A DNA stretch of 64,000 nt, taken from NCBI GenBank assembly GCA_013397935.1, contig VZRN01003447.1, positions 389,964 through 453,963 of the forward strand, read 5' to 3'. The translations under genes and the position numbers were made by a program. The DNA is from Dasyornis broadbenti. Lineage: Eukaryota; Chordata; Aves; Passeriformes; Dasyornithidae. The stretch's first letter is position 1. Every line of letters starts with the position of its first letter. Below the pieces are notes generated by a model. That model searched no databases, was not told where the DNA came from, and worked only from the letters and a program-made list of their open reading frames with translations. Positions 23,241 to 36,076 of the stretch are shown here, piece after piece.

Positions 23241-26200
23241 AGGCTTACTCTCTGAAAATATGTGAGATAGGAAGAAGCAGAATAACTTAAAGAAATGGGC
23301 CATTTATCAGAATATGCTACATCACAGGAAGGTTAATTCAGGATAACTTGCTTCTTTTCCTATCACCAGTGACAATTGTGGGATTCAGAAGAATTATGTG
23401 GGTTTTCTGCTCCTTACTTGTGATGTACTTACTGCTTGCTCCTGGCACTTTATATGGTTTTTAGAGACATTTAGTGGTCAAATAATATACTGCAACTCAA
23501 TGTTCTTTAAAAAACAGATAATGTTATCATGTCAGATACCTCCTAGCATAGTGGAAGCTGTGAAGCATTATTTCTAAACTCCAGTCCTGGACCAATATTC
23601 TGTTGTGGAGAAATTTTTTTGATGATGACAGCTACCTTACCTGTAATAATGCCATTTCATATTACTGAATCAATCAGAAAAAGAAGTCTCTGTCCTATAA
23701 TTATTTCTTCCTAGCATTAGGCTTGGATGTGAAACAGAGCTGGATGGAGAAAGTTCTTGACACCCTGCGCCTCCGAGGGACATGGCAAAACCCCATCCAG
23801 CTCCCCCCTGCAAACCTTCCTTCAGTCCTGTGCCTTCAGCCTGCTCAGCTGCTCAACACAGAATTTCAAAGAGGGGAGGCTTGGCTCCCAAAAAATCGCA
23901 TGACTCACTCAAAAACAACCAAGTCTTCTGAAATTAATACTGAGCTCTTTTTACTTGTCTTGCAGCTTTTCAGGCTATATCACATTCAATTCACACTTTC
24001 AAAGCTTCTTCTAGAACGACAAATATTTTGCTTTAAAAAGATAAAGTCACATTTCTAATTCATTAGCACAATTCTAGCTGCTGAGGTTTCAAAGATAACA
24101 CTATAAAACTCAACAATCAGCAATAAGTACTCATTAAATATAATAAATAAATATTAAATACAGGTGATGTTCTAGAATATGCCAGTTGTCCCACAATACT
24201 TCGGTGGGTGCAGTGAGAACACAGCTAAGATGCCTCTTGGAGCAAAAACTTACTGCTGCTGAACATGGAACCTGAACTCATATTGTAAGTCAGAACAGAG
24301 AAATAAGAGTGTGACTTCTACTGTCAAACATTGTGTGAAATCGCAGTGGAAATAGGGTGGAAAGATTCATGGTTTGTTTTCTTAAGGAAAACTCCTTGCA
24401 TGTGTTGACAGACTGCTTAACTTTGCCTAAACAATTAACATAGGGATACACATAAAACAATTTGAAAAATTTCTGGTACAGAATCGCCTGCTGACCAACA
24501 GCACAGATTTGCAATGGGTAAGGAGAGTAGGTGATGAAAGCTTCCTTCTTTTTTTCTATAGCATCCTCAGACAGAAATGCTTTTTCTAATTGCTTGCCTG
24601 AAATAGAGGATAAAATAACATATGGTGTAAACATCAGTTACTTCTGATTCAAACTCACAAAGGATGCCAATCCAATTACATGCAATACTAGTCTGAAAGG
24701 CATCTATTACAGAGGAAATGGAAGGATTATAGTGGTAGTGAGAAGGGATTAGTTTCTAGTTACCTTACAGCAGATAATACTAAACAAAAATTAATAATGG
24801 ATATGATTTTACAATTAATAAAAATTCCTCCTTAAGGACTGTAGGATACAGATAGCTGAGGTTTCAAACACTGATGCTACAGCAGAAAAAAAATAAAACA
24901 AAGAATAATGGTTACTGTTGAAATTAGGGGATGTAGACTTCTTGTGTGAGTGAATTTCTGTCACAGAAACAGAAGTCTGATGCCACTTTGAATCAGAAAA
25001 AAGCCACATCAGCCTGAGGAAAAGGGAGGGGCTAGGGGCAGGGTAGGCAGGAGGGAAAGAACTTTGCTGCCCTTCAGGGTAGAGTAAACTCTAAAGCAAC
25101 AGATCACTACAGCACAGACTGAACAGAAGCCATGCCTAACAGCAATGAACTTAAATTGCAGCAGCAGCGACCTTAATGAAAAGCTATTCAGAAAGGCTGC
25201 ATTAGTTATGTCTCCCTCAGGCTTGTGTTTAAAACCATCCTTATGAAGCAGCCAAATATGATGCAGGCATAAAAGCAAGAGGATATCTTGGGTCAAAACA
25301 CCCAGACCAGCACCTGCCTCAGAGGTGATCATACAGACTGCTTGGAGAAGCAGTATAACAAACAGGACAAAAGTGCAAAGAATTCTCTTTCTGCACCTTG
25401 CTGCCCCCAGCCTCTCCAGAACTTCCCAGCTTCTAATAACAAGTGGTCAATTGACTGCCCAAAGCAGCAGGATCTATGGCATACACTGATTTATTGAGGG
25501 CACTGCTAAGCATTCTTATAGAAGTACTTGCACACATTCATTTTAGGGACAGAATATCCCGCACCACAAAATATATATGCAGCTCTCCTGGTGGGGAAGC
25601 TAGGGAAACCTGAAATCTTTCAACAGCAGATGTTGTGCGATGTCAAATTTAAGAGGCCTATAAAGAGGGAAGCTGTAAAAAGCAGCAATGAGACTACATA
25701 CAACAGTGTTCAAGAGCTGTTGTGGCATGGACTTAAGGAGGTGTTTGGTGATTGCTGCATCCCTGTCTTTGAAAACCCCACATTCATAAAAGACCCTTTA
25801 TCATCATAGCTGTGTATCATTACTGCCACTCAGTTTAAAAATATCTACCAGATATTTAACTTTGAGAAGAGGAGGGAAAATGGATCCTAGAGTTCAACAC
25901 TATCAGTTTTGCCTTTCATAAGCTTTAAATAAAAACTGCTGGCAAGGAAGAAATGCATATTGTGTTAAAATAAATAACCATACCAAAACTTTTCAAGAAC
26001 GAGAAAAGAGAGGCCTCATTATCCTCAACTTAACATAGACACTCTTTAGCTTTATCACATATGTCAGCTGATACACAATTATTGTACTGAGTATTAGTTA
26101 TGACTTCTTGATAGGTCCTTTTTAGGTTTCCCATGATAATCTCATGTTTGTGGATAACACTGAAGAAAATCACTCTGACAGTACAATATACAAATTACTG

Positions 26201-27437
26201 TACTGTTTATGCACCTTTTTTCCTGACAAAAAGACATGATTATAAATTTCTTGAAACACCAGTTACTTCAATAGGTGAAGTATACAAAAGGAACAGTTTA
26301 ATGGCCTGCTCTGCAAATTCAAATAGGAACACTCAAACAGCCTTCGAAGAGTAAGACATTAGCTTTGCTGAACAGTGTTTTCCTCAAAAAATTTTGAAGC
26401 ATAAAGTATTCCATGAAATCATTCAACAAAAGCTTTGCCACACAAGTCATCTACCCAGTTAACATTACAGTACTCTATACTCCTACTGAGTTCCCCTCTT
26501 AAAAATTTGCTGTTCACTAGATATATGCTAGTAATAAAGCACATGATATAAGCAACTTTTATGAAAAAAATGTTTTGGCTTACAAAAAATAAAGATTGAA
26601 TGGTTTGTGATCAAGAAAGTCTGTAAGTAAAATTAATTTCATCAAAATGGTTATATACTTAAACAGAGAAAAGTCACAGTTTATTTATGAAGCAGAAATA
26701 AAATTTATGTAGAGGAACTGAAGAAAGAAAATTAACTATGAAATGCTGAAATCCAAAGAACCCTTTAAATATATTAGATACACTGCTGGCATCTCAACAA
26801 TGCTGATAGAGTATACATTCTGCTGGAAGCTTAACATACACTTATACCCAAACAAATATTACACTATTTCAAGGAAAAACATAAAACCCCACCAGAGTAC
26901 CTATATAGTTCAAAACAGTGTTTAAGAAAATTGTCTAAGACATAGTCTTGCAACAAAACTGACTTTCAAATTGGGGCAAATATCCAAAGAGAAAAGTGGG
27001 GATACAAACACAACCTGACTGCAATTTCCTGTGTTCTCTCTTATGATCTTCTGCTTTTTAACGAGCTTAAAATACAGTATAGTTCTGTGACATTATGCAG
27101 TCCCTATTTTAGCAGTTGTATCAAAACATTATTCTAGGACAACAAAATGGCAATTCTTGTTTATTATTTTAAATTATTTAAAAGTGCAGGAAAAAAGCTT
27201 CAAAATTGGTGGTGATGGATAATGAATTACTATATTCTGAGCATGTGTAGTAACAGAATAGAGTTAGTTCAAATCAAGCAATAAATCCATGAATGAATCA
27301 ACATCTCAGCACTTGTCAGCACAGAACTTTTTCCAGTCATCAGGGAAAAGCTGTTTCTTCTGGTGGCTGGACAGTTAAGTGAGCTGATGCAGAACATTTC
27401 ACAAGCATGAGGTAGAAGAGAATATTTATATTAATAG
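23241..27437. other. AT-rich non-coding DNA
   Basis: I recognise no gene and no repeat. The longest ATG-started frames are about 111-114 codons (23723-24058 plus, 24290-24634 minus) and resemble no known protein. The 24120-24165 stretch is nearly pure A/T. Confidence 0.65.
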
Positions 27438-27579
27438 TCACAGAATATTCTGAGTTGGAAGGGATCCACAAGGATCATCAAAAGTCCAGCTTCTAAGTGA
27501 ATGGTCCACAGAGGGATCAAACCCACAACCTTGGTGTTACAAGCACCATGCTCTGAACAGTTGAGCTCATCTCAGTGGC
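27438..27579 (-). mobile_element. tRNA-Ile/CR1 chimeric SINE (TguSINE1-type)
   Basis: Read on the minus strand, the 5' part (27579 down to about 27500) is a tRNA-Ile-like sequence. It has a remnant A box (GAGCTCAACTG), AGAGCATGGTGCT, and a B box GGGTTTGATCCC (27513-27524) followed by a short acceptor-arm remnant (GGACCA). The 3' part is a CR1 tail: GATGATCCTTGTGGATCCCT, TCCAACTCAGAATATTCTGTGA. This tRNA-Ile head plus CR1 tail is the structure of TguSINE1, described from zebra finch and other passerines and thought to be moved by the CR1 reverse transcriptase. The copy is about 142 bp and close to complete. I could not define a target duplication with confidence. Confidence 0.85.
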
Positions 27580-29955
27580 ATTATCTCTTCATACATGTTT
27601 GAAAGGTTTACTTAGCACAGAGCATTAGGCTCTATGCAGAAAGTAAAAGTGAAAATGCAGAAAAAGTCTCTACGTATAGGTTTTTGCCTTAAAGTGTATG
27701 GATATTCATTATCATGCATGCTCATTCCAGTAACACAAATCAGAAAAACAAGAAATATCCACCTGTTCCTAGAATGTCTCTACTATTGGCACTTCAAATC
27801 AGTTTTTTCTCTTCAGAGCTGAAATACCTACATTAGCCAAGGATCATATTTCTCAGCATTTACACAGGACTCTGATAGCATAAAGCTTTTCAAGGAGATT
27901 GTTCCCCAAGAAAGTGTTTTTAAAATAACAAAAGCACCACTACTTTATTCTACATGCATCCTAAGTAAGTAGGGACATAAAGGTCACTGTTCCACATCAT
28001 ACTTTGCTGTCACAGACACAGAAAAAAAAAAAAAAATGAAAGAAAAGTATGGAAAACAAATACCAAAGTCAGACATGGAGGCTGTAATTTCCCAAAAGCA
28101 ATGCACCAGGCTCCAAAGTACTTTTTCCTTGCAAAGGAAGAACATAGCAATTCCAGAAAGGAGAGTTTCCTCTACAAATAAAGAAAATCATGGGAAAAAA
28201 ACCCCAAAAAACCATACAAAGCTCTTAGCTAATGCTCAGTCCTATAAAACCAGCAAAAGGAACAATTCTTCTGGAACTATTCTTATCACTGCTATGGGAA
28301 GTGAGATCACATCCATGAAGCTTGGAAATAAAATTAAGCAGCTTATGAACAGCCACAAATGCAATTAAAAAAAAAAAAAGACGATCTTAAGAGAAAACAT
28401 TTGAACATTTTCTTTTGTTTAAAATAAAAAACCCCTACAACTTACACTTTACGTTTGCTAGCTACTAACTGTTTAGAAAACAGTCTACCTAAGCAATACT
28501 TTCAGCTCTGCATGGCAGTAGTATTCTGTATATTTCTCCATAAATAACATCTTTTTTCACAAGTGAATCTCACGGCATGCTTCAACCAAATTTTATTCAC
28601 TGTACATTATCTCTCTAATGGCCTAGATCTCCAGATGTAGAACATCAGTGTCACGCTTTTGGTTTATGCAAACTGAAAATTGTAGGTACATGAACATTTC
28701 ACTCCAGCTGCTGCACTGCCATTTCTGAAATGGAAAATTATAGCACTTTCGACCACCTCATGAACTACGCAGATCAGTAACTGAGAAACTTATTTCAAAA
28801 TGAGTCCATAAAGAGAATTCAAGTAATAATGAAGTCAATTCATGTTGTTGTGTGCACAAACAAGCTAGGCATCAATCCACATGCTCCATTTTGCACAATA
28901 CAAATTAGCTGCAAAGAAAAGGAGACCAAGGCATGCAAGTTATGATGGGACAGTCTTGCCCATGTTAGTCTGTAGAAAACAAGCTATCATCTTATTGCTA
29001 AGAAAGGCAGGGATGCATTAATTACAATATAACATTAATTCCCTGAGATTAGAAAACACTCATTCATCTGCTCCCATCGCTATTGCCACAGCATTGTTTA
29101 AGAGCAGTAATGGGGTCATGAATCAAACCCTGCCATCAGCCACAAATACTCACTGGTTTAGATCACCTAGCAATTTTGGTGCATATATAGCTTACTCCTT
29201 CAGATGAAACTGTAATCTCTTCTCCAACCATAAACCAAACATGTTTCAATCCCAAAGGGGAATATAAATATTTGAGTAAGTGTCTGGCTGTTTGGACCAC
29301 ACTGAAGCCGCCGATTTCTTTAAATAGCTGTCTTGAACTGCATAAAATGGGATATAAAAGCAAAAGAGCCACTGCAAGATTTGAACACAGTTTCTTTCAA
29401 AGATTTACCTGTAATATCTATTATTAACACTATGTGAGAAAGCGCCTAGAAATTAATCAGGTATGAAGACAGAGTCTTTTGCAATGGTACCTGATATTAA
29501 ACCCAAAACTAAGGGCTGGTAAATAGTGCAACAACTAGAAGACCATTTATCATTGCCATCCTCTTAAACTAATATGAATTAGGCTTCCTTGTACACATTT
29601 TACCTGCTATCTGTAATAGCCTTTTAGATTCCTGGAAATTTACTCAGCAAATATTTAATGTTATCACTCATCATTAAGCAGATCAAACAGTTACATTAAC
29701 CTTGTACATCAGGTCAGCACTTACTTGGAAAGCTTGCCATCCTCTCTGATTGTTAATACCTCAAACCCTTAATAATGTCTCTATACATCACAAGCCCAGG
29801 GTCAGGGAGTTAATGACATGTATTACCCACATTCTCAACCACACAGCTGGGAGAGAACTAGGGTAATGGAAAGCAATCGAGGAAGGTAGTGTTCTAATAG
29901 GTGAAATTAAGGGGGAAGCAAACTACAGGAGAAGCATAGAAGCTCTTTAAGTGTG
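27580..29955. other. AT-rich non-coding DNA with poly-A tracts
   Basis: No gene is recognised. A 110-codon open frame (28036-28368, plus) starts immediately after a 15-A run and ends just before a 13-A run. Its Lys-rich product follows from A-rich composition and matches no family I know. Confidence 0.65.
28022..28036. repeat. Poly-A tract (15 A)
   Basis: An uninterrupted A run. A second run of 13 A lies at 28367-28379, about 330 bp downstream. Confidence 0.9.
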
Positions 29956-30240
29956 TGTTGTGGTTTAACCACAGCCAGCAGCCAAGTCCCATGCAGACAC
30001 TCGCTTGCTCCCCCACCAGCAGAAGAGTGAAAGCATCGCTTTGGTTAGTTTTGGTCACCTGTCCTGTCTGTGCCTTCTCCCAACCTCCCATTCATCCCCA
30101 ACTTCCTCACCAGCATGGCAGTAGGAACAGCAGAAAAGGCCTTGGCTCTGTGCAAGCCCAGCTCAGTAACAACAAAAACATCTCAATGTTATCAACCCTG
30201 TGTTCAGCACAAATCCAAAACATAGCCCTGTACTAGCACA
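29956..30240 (-). mobile_element. Internally deleted ERV LTR
   Basis: The plus strand starts TGTTGTGGTTTAACCACAGCC and ends near CAGCACAAATCCAAAACATA, GCCCTGTACTAGCACA. This is the reverse complement of a common avian LTR. Between the two conserved ends the middle is missing: sequence jumps near 30030-30040 from the CACTCGCTTGCTCCCCCACC end block to TTGGTTAGTTTTGGTCACCT. The part that should carry the TATA box and polyadenylation signal is therefore gone. The flanks GTGTG (29951-29955) and GTGTC (30241-30245) could be a 5-bp target duplication with one mismatch. The remnant cannot act as a normal promoter. Confidence 0.8.
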
Positions 30241-30245
30241 GTGTC

Positions 30246-33200
30246 AGAATTAAGATCTGTAAGACATTTTATGTATGTGAACCTCAACAGTAATAAAAAA
30301 AAAAGGGAAAGTTAGAGGTACGAGGAAGTGGGTGGAGAGGTGGTTTTGGGATTAGGTTGAAAATGCTACAATCCTATGTGTTTAGAGTTATATTCTGATC
30401 CTCTGTTTTACCACCAGCTATTACTTTGAACATGAATATCTAAATTCATAGAAATATCTGGCCATAATTTTTCTGCTTCTGTGGCTCATATCCTTTAACA
30501 ATATCTCTGTAGGCCATTTTGTATCTTCCATATGCACTACATTTTATCATCCAGTTTTTAAAGTCCTCTACCCGACCTCACCATTAAAGGTATTAAGAAT
30601 CATGGTAAAGTGATGGGAATTCTTCCACTACAACTGAGGTTTAGTCATTTAATAAAGAAAAACTAAGCACTTCCCACTGTCTTTCTTCCATATCATGACA
30701 CTTGCTTTTGATCTTTATTTTCACACATTGCCATCCATCAATAGGTCTGCCAAAATGTCTCATCTCAAAATGAATCATGAAACTTGAATCTTTTGTGAAC
30801 GAGAAAACAGGGATTGTCTCCAACATAAATAAAAGAAAAAGCAGTTTTGAGAGCCACCAGACAGAAATAACTAGCACATATGTAGACATGAGAAACACAT
30901 TCCTTCTTAGTTTTTGAAAGTCAAAACAATACAGAGTTAAAGGATCCTCTGCATTAAATCCCATAAATCTGTGCAATGTGGTTTCTTGCTCTACATTCCA
31001 CTGCTATAGAATTCAGTGATCATATACTAGGAAGAGGAACCTACACCACCAGTTTCACATAAAAACATGCCCCAGCTCTCAGACTATGAGAAGTGTGTGT
31101 TGTGCAAGCAATCCTCCCCATACTACTGAACTCCAGTACAGCAAACAAAATGGAACCAAAACAAAACCCCTTCATCCCTGATAATCAAAACTTGCAGCAG
31201 GGCTAGTTGCTTGCCAGGCAAATGTCAACCACCACTTACAGAGGGGGAAAATCAGGAACTAATCAAGATTCACCAAGTTAATATTACACTTTTGATAAGA
31301 CTAATTAGACTAATAATTTGGGGGTTGGTTTTTCTTCTTCATTTATATATTTGCCTTAAGTTCTGTTGACAAGTCTAGAACAAGCAGTGGTTAATGGCCA
31401 TGGCCTTTTCTCATAGATCAGTTTTTGCCAGAAACAAAGTTCTTGAGTCAAGTTGTTCGGTAAACTGCATGAGTCATTGCAAATAATTCATACATACAAC
31501 AACAATCCTTTTTATAAGTGCTGCTTTTACCTTTTTTAAGATATCTTACTGAGTTTTATATCATATTTAGATGGCAATTCCTTTCTTTTGAATAAAAGCT
31601 TTTATCTTTAGGCACAAGGCTTATTTTCATCTAGTGTAATATATTCAAGGTCAAACAATCAAACATCCAGAATGAAACCGAGAGAACAACAGTGGAGATA
31701 AAGGACCATGTAAATGAAAAAGAAAATATCTACGCGAGACTTTCAGAAGTTCCCCTTATCACTTGTCAGGTTTGTCATAAACAATGCTGTATCAATTTGT
31801 TTTAGTATTAATGCTGGATTTTTCTTCCCCCTCCCAAAAACCAGCTAAACCATCCGATGCCTACCGTCACTGTTGATGAGGCAGTCAGGTGGATTTAATA
31901 GCACACCATCTGTCTGCCTGAACAAGTTACAGCAGCAGTGCTGCTAAAGCTCAGAAGGAAAAGTTTGCACAGAAATCAGTGCTGCACAGAGTAAACAAAA
32001 GCTTCTGAAGCTAAACTAAAAAACCTCATCTTTCAATTAAATTATATTCTTAATGGGGCATGTGTATTTTAACTGTAAGGACATTTTCCCGTATCTACAC
32101 TCCTTCATTTTCCTGTGTCACACATTCAAGACTACTCTGAAGCACACTTCCATCTTTTGAAAACAATACTCACTATTAAACCTAGAGACTGGTGAAGGAA
32201 GAACGACATGCATGTAACAAGTGCAGCTTGTCTAGGTGTAACTGAGACATCTTTTAATTCCTTGCTCTAAGGTGAGGGTTTGAATATTTCAGGTTGCTTG
32301 TCTTGAGAAAGATGTCTAAGTGGCAGGGATGGAAAAGAAAATGGGAGGAATGAATGACAGGAAACCATGTTAGGGCAAACTGTCCTTTTTTTGTAGAAGA
32401 ACATCCAATTTTTGGTAGCTTTGGGAATGAACATTAAGCCTGAACTAAACAGCCCCAGCTCATAACTTGTAAAGAGATATGATGAACACACAGGTGTTAA
32501 TTTGCTTTTTTCCCCAGCAAGTCAAGAACTTTCCTGTTTTCAGTATCTCCATGCTTGATTAAACACAACCTAAACAAACCTGTGGCTTTAGATTTGGGAA
32601 AACATATTTGTCTTCTTCACACCATCCAATATAAGCTTTTAGGAAAAACCTAGGGCAGAGGACAAGAAGAAGATAGGGACACTTTTAAATTTGAAGACAC
32701 TCCTTGTTTGGTGAAATAGAAGAAAGTTATATGCAGCAGTTTCTTAAGTGTTAGTGGGCTACAAGCAATGCTGCAGGGCTGAACGTCATTCTTATGACTA
32801 CACTCCACATACTGATTTTGGTGCCATCCTGAAGGATTATCCACAATCACACAGATTAGTGGGGGCTTAAAAGGAATTAGCAAATTTTGTATGTTTTTGT
32901 ACTCATCCTCCATTCAATTCAGTTAATGTGAAACATTATCCCACTGCTGACCTCCAAGTAACTGTCTACCACTATGGGTCACTTTCAGTTTGCATGGCAT
33001 TTACGCGTTTGCAAATGTGCACAAACTTTCACTAGTAAGAAAAGGTGAAAATCCACTTTATTTGGAGAGTCTTCTCAGACAGGCAGACTGTTATTTTATC
33101 TTATCATACACTAAGTTACAATAATAAACATATAAAAAATACTTCTTACCAAAATTAATTGGTATTTCTAATTTTGTTAGTCTCAGTCTAACAGCACCTT

Positions 33201-34968
33201 AAAGCTTAGAAATTTCATCATGAGCACTCTTCCCACATCTACAACATTGCTTTGAGTTACAAGACAAAGCATCTTTTTTTCTTTACACCTTCATATGCCT
33301 TTCACTGAGAACGTAAGAGGAAAACTAAAGTCGCTCATCTGTAAATACTGATTCTCAAATCGGCTTGTAGGATTCCAAACCCAAATTCTTAATTAAAAGT
33401 ATACTTATATAGATCCTTATACAGTGATGCAGATTGGGAGCTTGTAAAGCAGTAGCAAGCAAAAGCATTAGCTTCCCTTCTTCGTTCAAATCCTGCACGG
33501 TCATATGTCCCAGAGAAAGGAGAGCTCCCAGTCAGACAGCTACAAAAATGGCCACCAGCTGAGCCAGATCCTCACAACAGCTTACAGATGCTCCCTCCTA
33601 CCTTCCTTTTCATTTCCCCCAAACAGACATCCATCCCTGCTTAAATCACCCTGCCTTCTTTTCCCAGCTCAGTCCTTTGAAGATGGTTGCTGAGGTCTTT
33701 CCACCTTTTCTCCCACTCGTCTTTTTGAATGGATACTTAGTCTCAGTCACCTGTGTCTGTGATGGCTCTTCTGCTTTGTCTTCATTGTCCTCTCCTACTC
33801 CTCCTAACAGTCCATAAATTAATTTCTATAAACTCCAGCTGTTTCTGTGAGAAGCCCAGCTGCAACAAGCCTGAGTGGGGATGCTTCTCTCTTTCACTTC
33901 CTGGCAAGCATGAAGGAGAGTCACTAGCCACGTTTGAGGAGACCAGTTTGCTCTGCTGCATCAGGCCACGGTGCCCCATGCTGCCATGGAAATAATGGAC
34001 AAAACCAGGAGTAGGGCATATTTTATTCGAGCGGGCTGTTTGCATTTTGCAGCTTTTCTGTCCACAAGACTGGTTGCTAACGCAGCCTTGCTAGCTTTGG
34101 AGGTGTTTTAGGGGAACATCTGTTATGCTCTTTTAACTTCTCTCCTAAAGATCAGCACCAAGCCACAGAGCAGCTCTGATATTCCCAAACATGCACACAC
34201 ACAGCATAACAAGCAACTACTCTTCATGACTGCTGGTATTGAACAGGCAGTTGGATCAGATGTTAACATGAAAATTAACAAGAGATTACCTTTTCCCCAG
34301 CAAACCAGAAACAGCACACCACTTCAGATCCAAGAACTCCATCCACCTTGATCAGAAGCTGAAACCAGCATGCTGGAATCTAACAGGAGAGCTGATAAAG
34401 TGTTCATGACAGGCTGCTGCTGCCAAGTCACAAAAGGAGCCTGGGTAAAGTTTTCATCAGGGACTATGACTATACATTTGCTTCTTACTTTTCTCCATGG
34501 TTGTTATAAGTTGAGATTTTATTACAACACTGAATCTATATTCTACTGAAAAAAGATTGTCTGAAAACACTGATGTTCAACAACTTTCTGGCATATTTTC
34601 ACATTTTATTCCCTATCATCATGAATCATGCAAAATTTTGACCAATATTAAAGGACAACATTAAATTTTGAATTCTGAGCATGAAATAATGGAAGGACTC
34701 CACTTTCCATTTCTTCTTTACAAATTTATGTACATAGCTGACTGAAAAAGAAAATCTGAAAATGCTTTACTAATTTAACCATGCTATTTTGTTCTAGGTC
34801 CATCAATACAGACTAGCATTACTCCATTCAGAAATCAAATTCTCAGGCGAGGGTAGACAAAAATAATAAAAGTGTCTTAACCTCTTTTCTTTACTTTACA
34901 TTAAGTATCTACATAGCCTTAATAACATCAGCTTGATTACTCTTGCCTTAATCTCTCTGTCACATATT
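30246..34968. other. Unique non-coding DNA
   Basis: I recognise no gene or repeat. Open frames of up to 111 codons (30641-30976, minus) are of random type. A short stretch near 31845-31960 (GATGCCTACCGTCACTG..GGCAGTCAGGTGGATTTAATAG) has more balanced composition than its surroundings, but I cannot judge conservation from one genome. Confidence 0.65.
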
Positions 34969-35246
34969 ACAGAATCACAGAATAGTTGGGGTTGGAAGAC
35001 ACCTCTGGAGACCATTTATTCCAACCCCTCTGCTAAAGCAGGTTCACCTGGAGCAGCTTGCAGAGTATAGCATCCAGGTGGCTTTTGAATATTTCCAGAG
35101 AAGGTGAGACCACAACTGCTCTGGGTAAGCTGTTCCAGTGCTCTGTCACCCTCACAGTAAAGAAATTTTTCTTCATATTCACATGGAACTCCCATTTCAT
35201 GTTTGTGCTCATATTGTCACCTCTTCCACTGCTGCTTGCCAAAGAT
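34969..35246 (-). mobile_element. CR1 LINE, 5'-truncated 3' end
   Basis: The plus strand begins ACAGAATCACAGAATAGTTGG, the reverse complement of the ATTCTGTGATTCT tail that ends avian CR1 elements. It continues through GGTTGGAAGACACCTCTGGA and GCAGCTTGCAGAGTATAGCA to GCTGTTCCAGTGCTCTGTCA, CCCTCACAGTAAAGAAATTTTTCTTCATATTCA. On the minus strand 35033-35242 stays open for 69 codons and reads as the C-terminal end of the CR1 ORF2 protein, around FFTVRVTEHWNSLPRAVV and SPSLEIFKSHLD. About 280 bp is present, as expected for the usual severe 5' truncation. The open frame and motif preservation suggest a moderately young copy. Confidence 0.93.
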
Positions 35247-36000
35247 TAAATTCTAAACTTTTCAACACAGAGACTTGACAAACACCAGCTGCACACCAAT
35301 AATTGTCATCAGCTTTTTAGCAGAACATTTATGTGTGAGGATGGAGACACACACCTGTCTTGTGTAATCAACTTTACCATCTGCAGCAGTTGTCTATTTG
35401 CCTCCTCAGAGGCATTCAGTAGGAGGAGGACACTGGCAGTAAGTACTCTGCTTAGCAGCTAGGGAAAAAATCTTTGGTTTTGTTGGCCTGGATTTACTTA
35501 AGCGGGCAAATGCAACTGCATAACCATCTGTTGGGCTTCTCTTTGAATCGAGCAGGTTGCTTTCTGCACTTGAATTTGTCTGTCTTTCTCACTACAGTCT
35601 GACACTAAGAGAGAGAGCATAGCTGCAGCTTTTAATAGGAGAAAGGTTATTTAAAAAAAATTTTTGATGTAAAGTTAAATGTGACAAACCAGAAGGCATT
35701 CAAAGTGAAGAGAGTTAAACATTTCTTCCAATATCAAACAGAAATGCAAAGACCTAAACAGAGAAAACATCTTGCTTATGATTATCACTGTCTCCTCTGC
35801 AATTTCTTTTCAATCACCAGGTCTCTTACTGCTATCTTCAGCTATTTTACAAATGGTTTGTGTCATTCAATGAATAATGCAGTCTTATTATTACCCCAAA
35901 AGCTGAAATATTGAAGTGATACCTTCTGACACAATCTAAGGCATGAGAAAATCATTTGATTTGCAGGAAAAATAATGAACTTGGAAAGTTCCTTTAAGTC

Positions 36001-36076
36001 ATTTTTTGGCTTTAGGGTTTTTTTGATTATTTGGGTTTGGGGGTGGGGGTTGTGTTTGTTCCGTTGTTTGTGATTT
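36001..36076 (+). repeat. T/G-rich low-complexity tract
   Basis: T runs alternate with G runs, including GGGTTTGGGGGTGGGGG (36033-36049) preceded by GGG at 36015. The four G runs could form a quadruplex, with one long loop. Confidence 0.8.

Noticed and set aside
27500..27579. A functional tRNA-Ile gene on the minus strand.
   Set aside because: The A box and acceptor stem are degraded, the anticodon loop differs, and the sequence runs straight into a CR1 tail, so it is a SINE head.
28036..28368. 110-codon Lys-rich frame between two poly-A runs, possibly a processed pseudogene.
   Set aside because: The product resembles no protein I know. The poly-A runs are not paired with target duplications, and A-rich DNA readily gives such frames.
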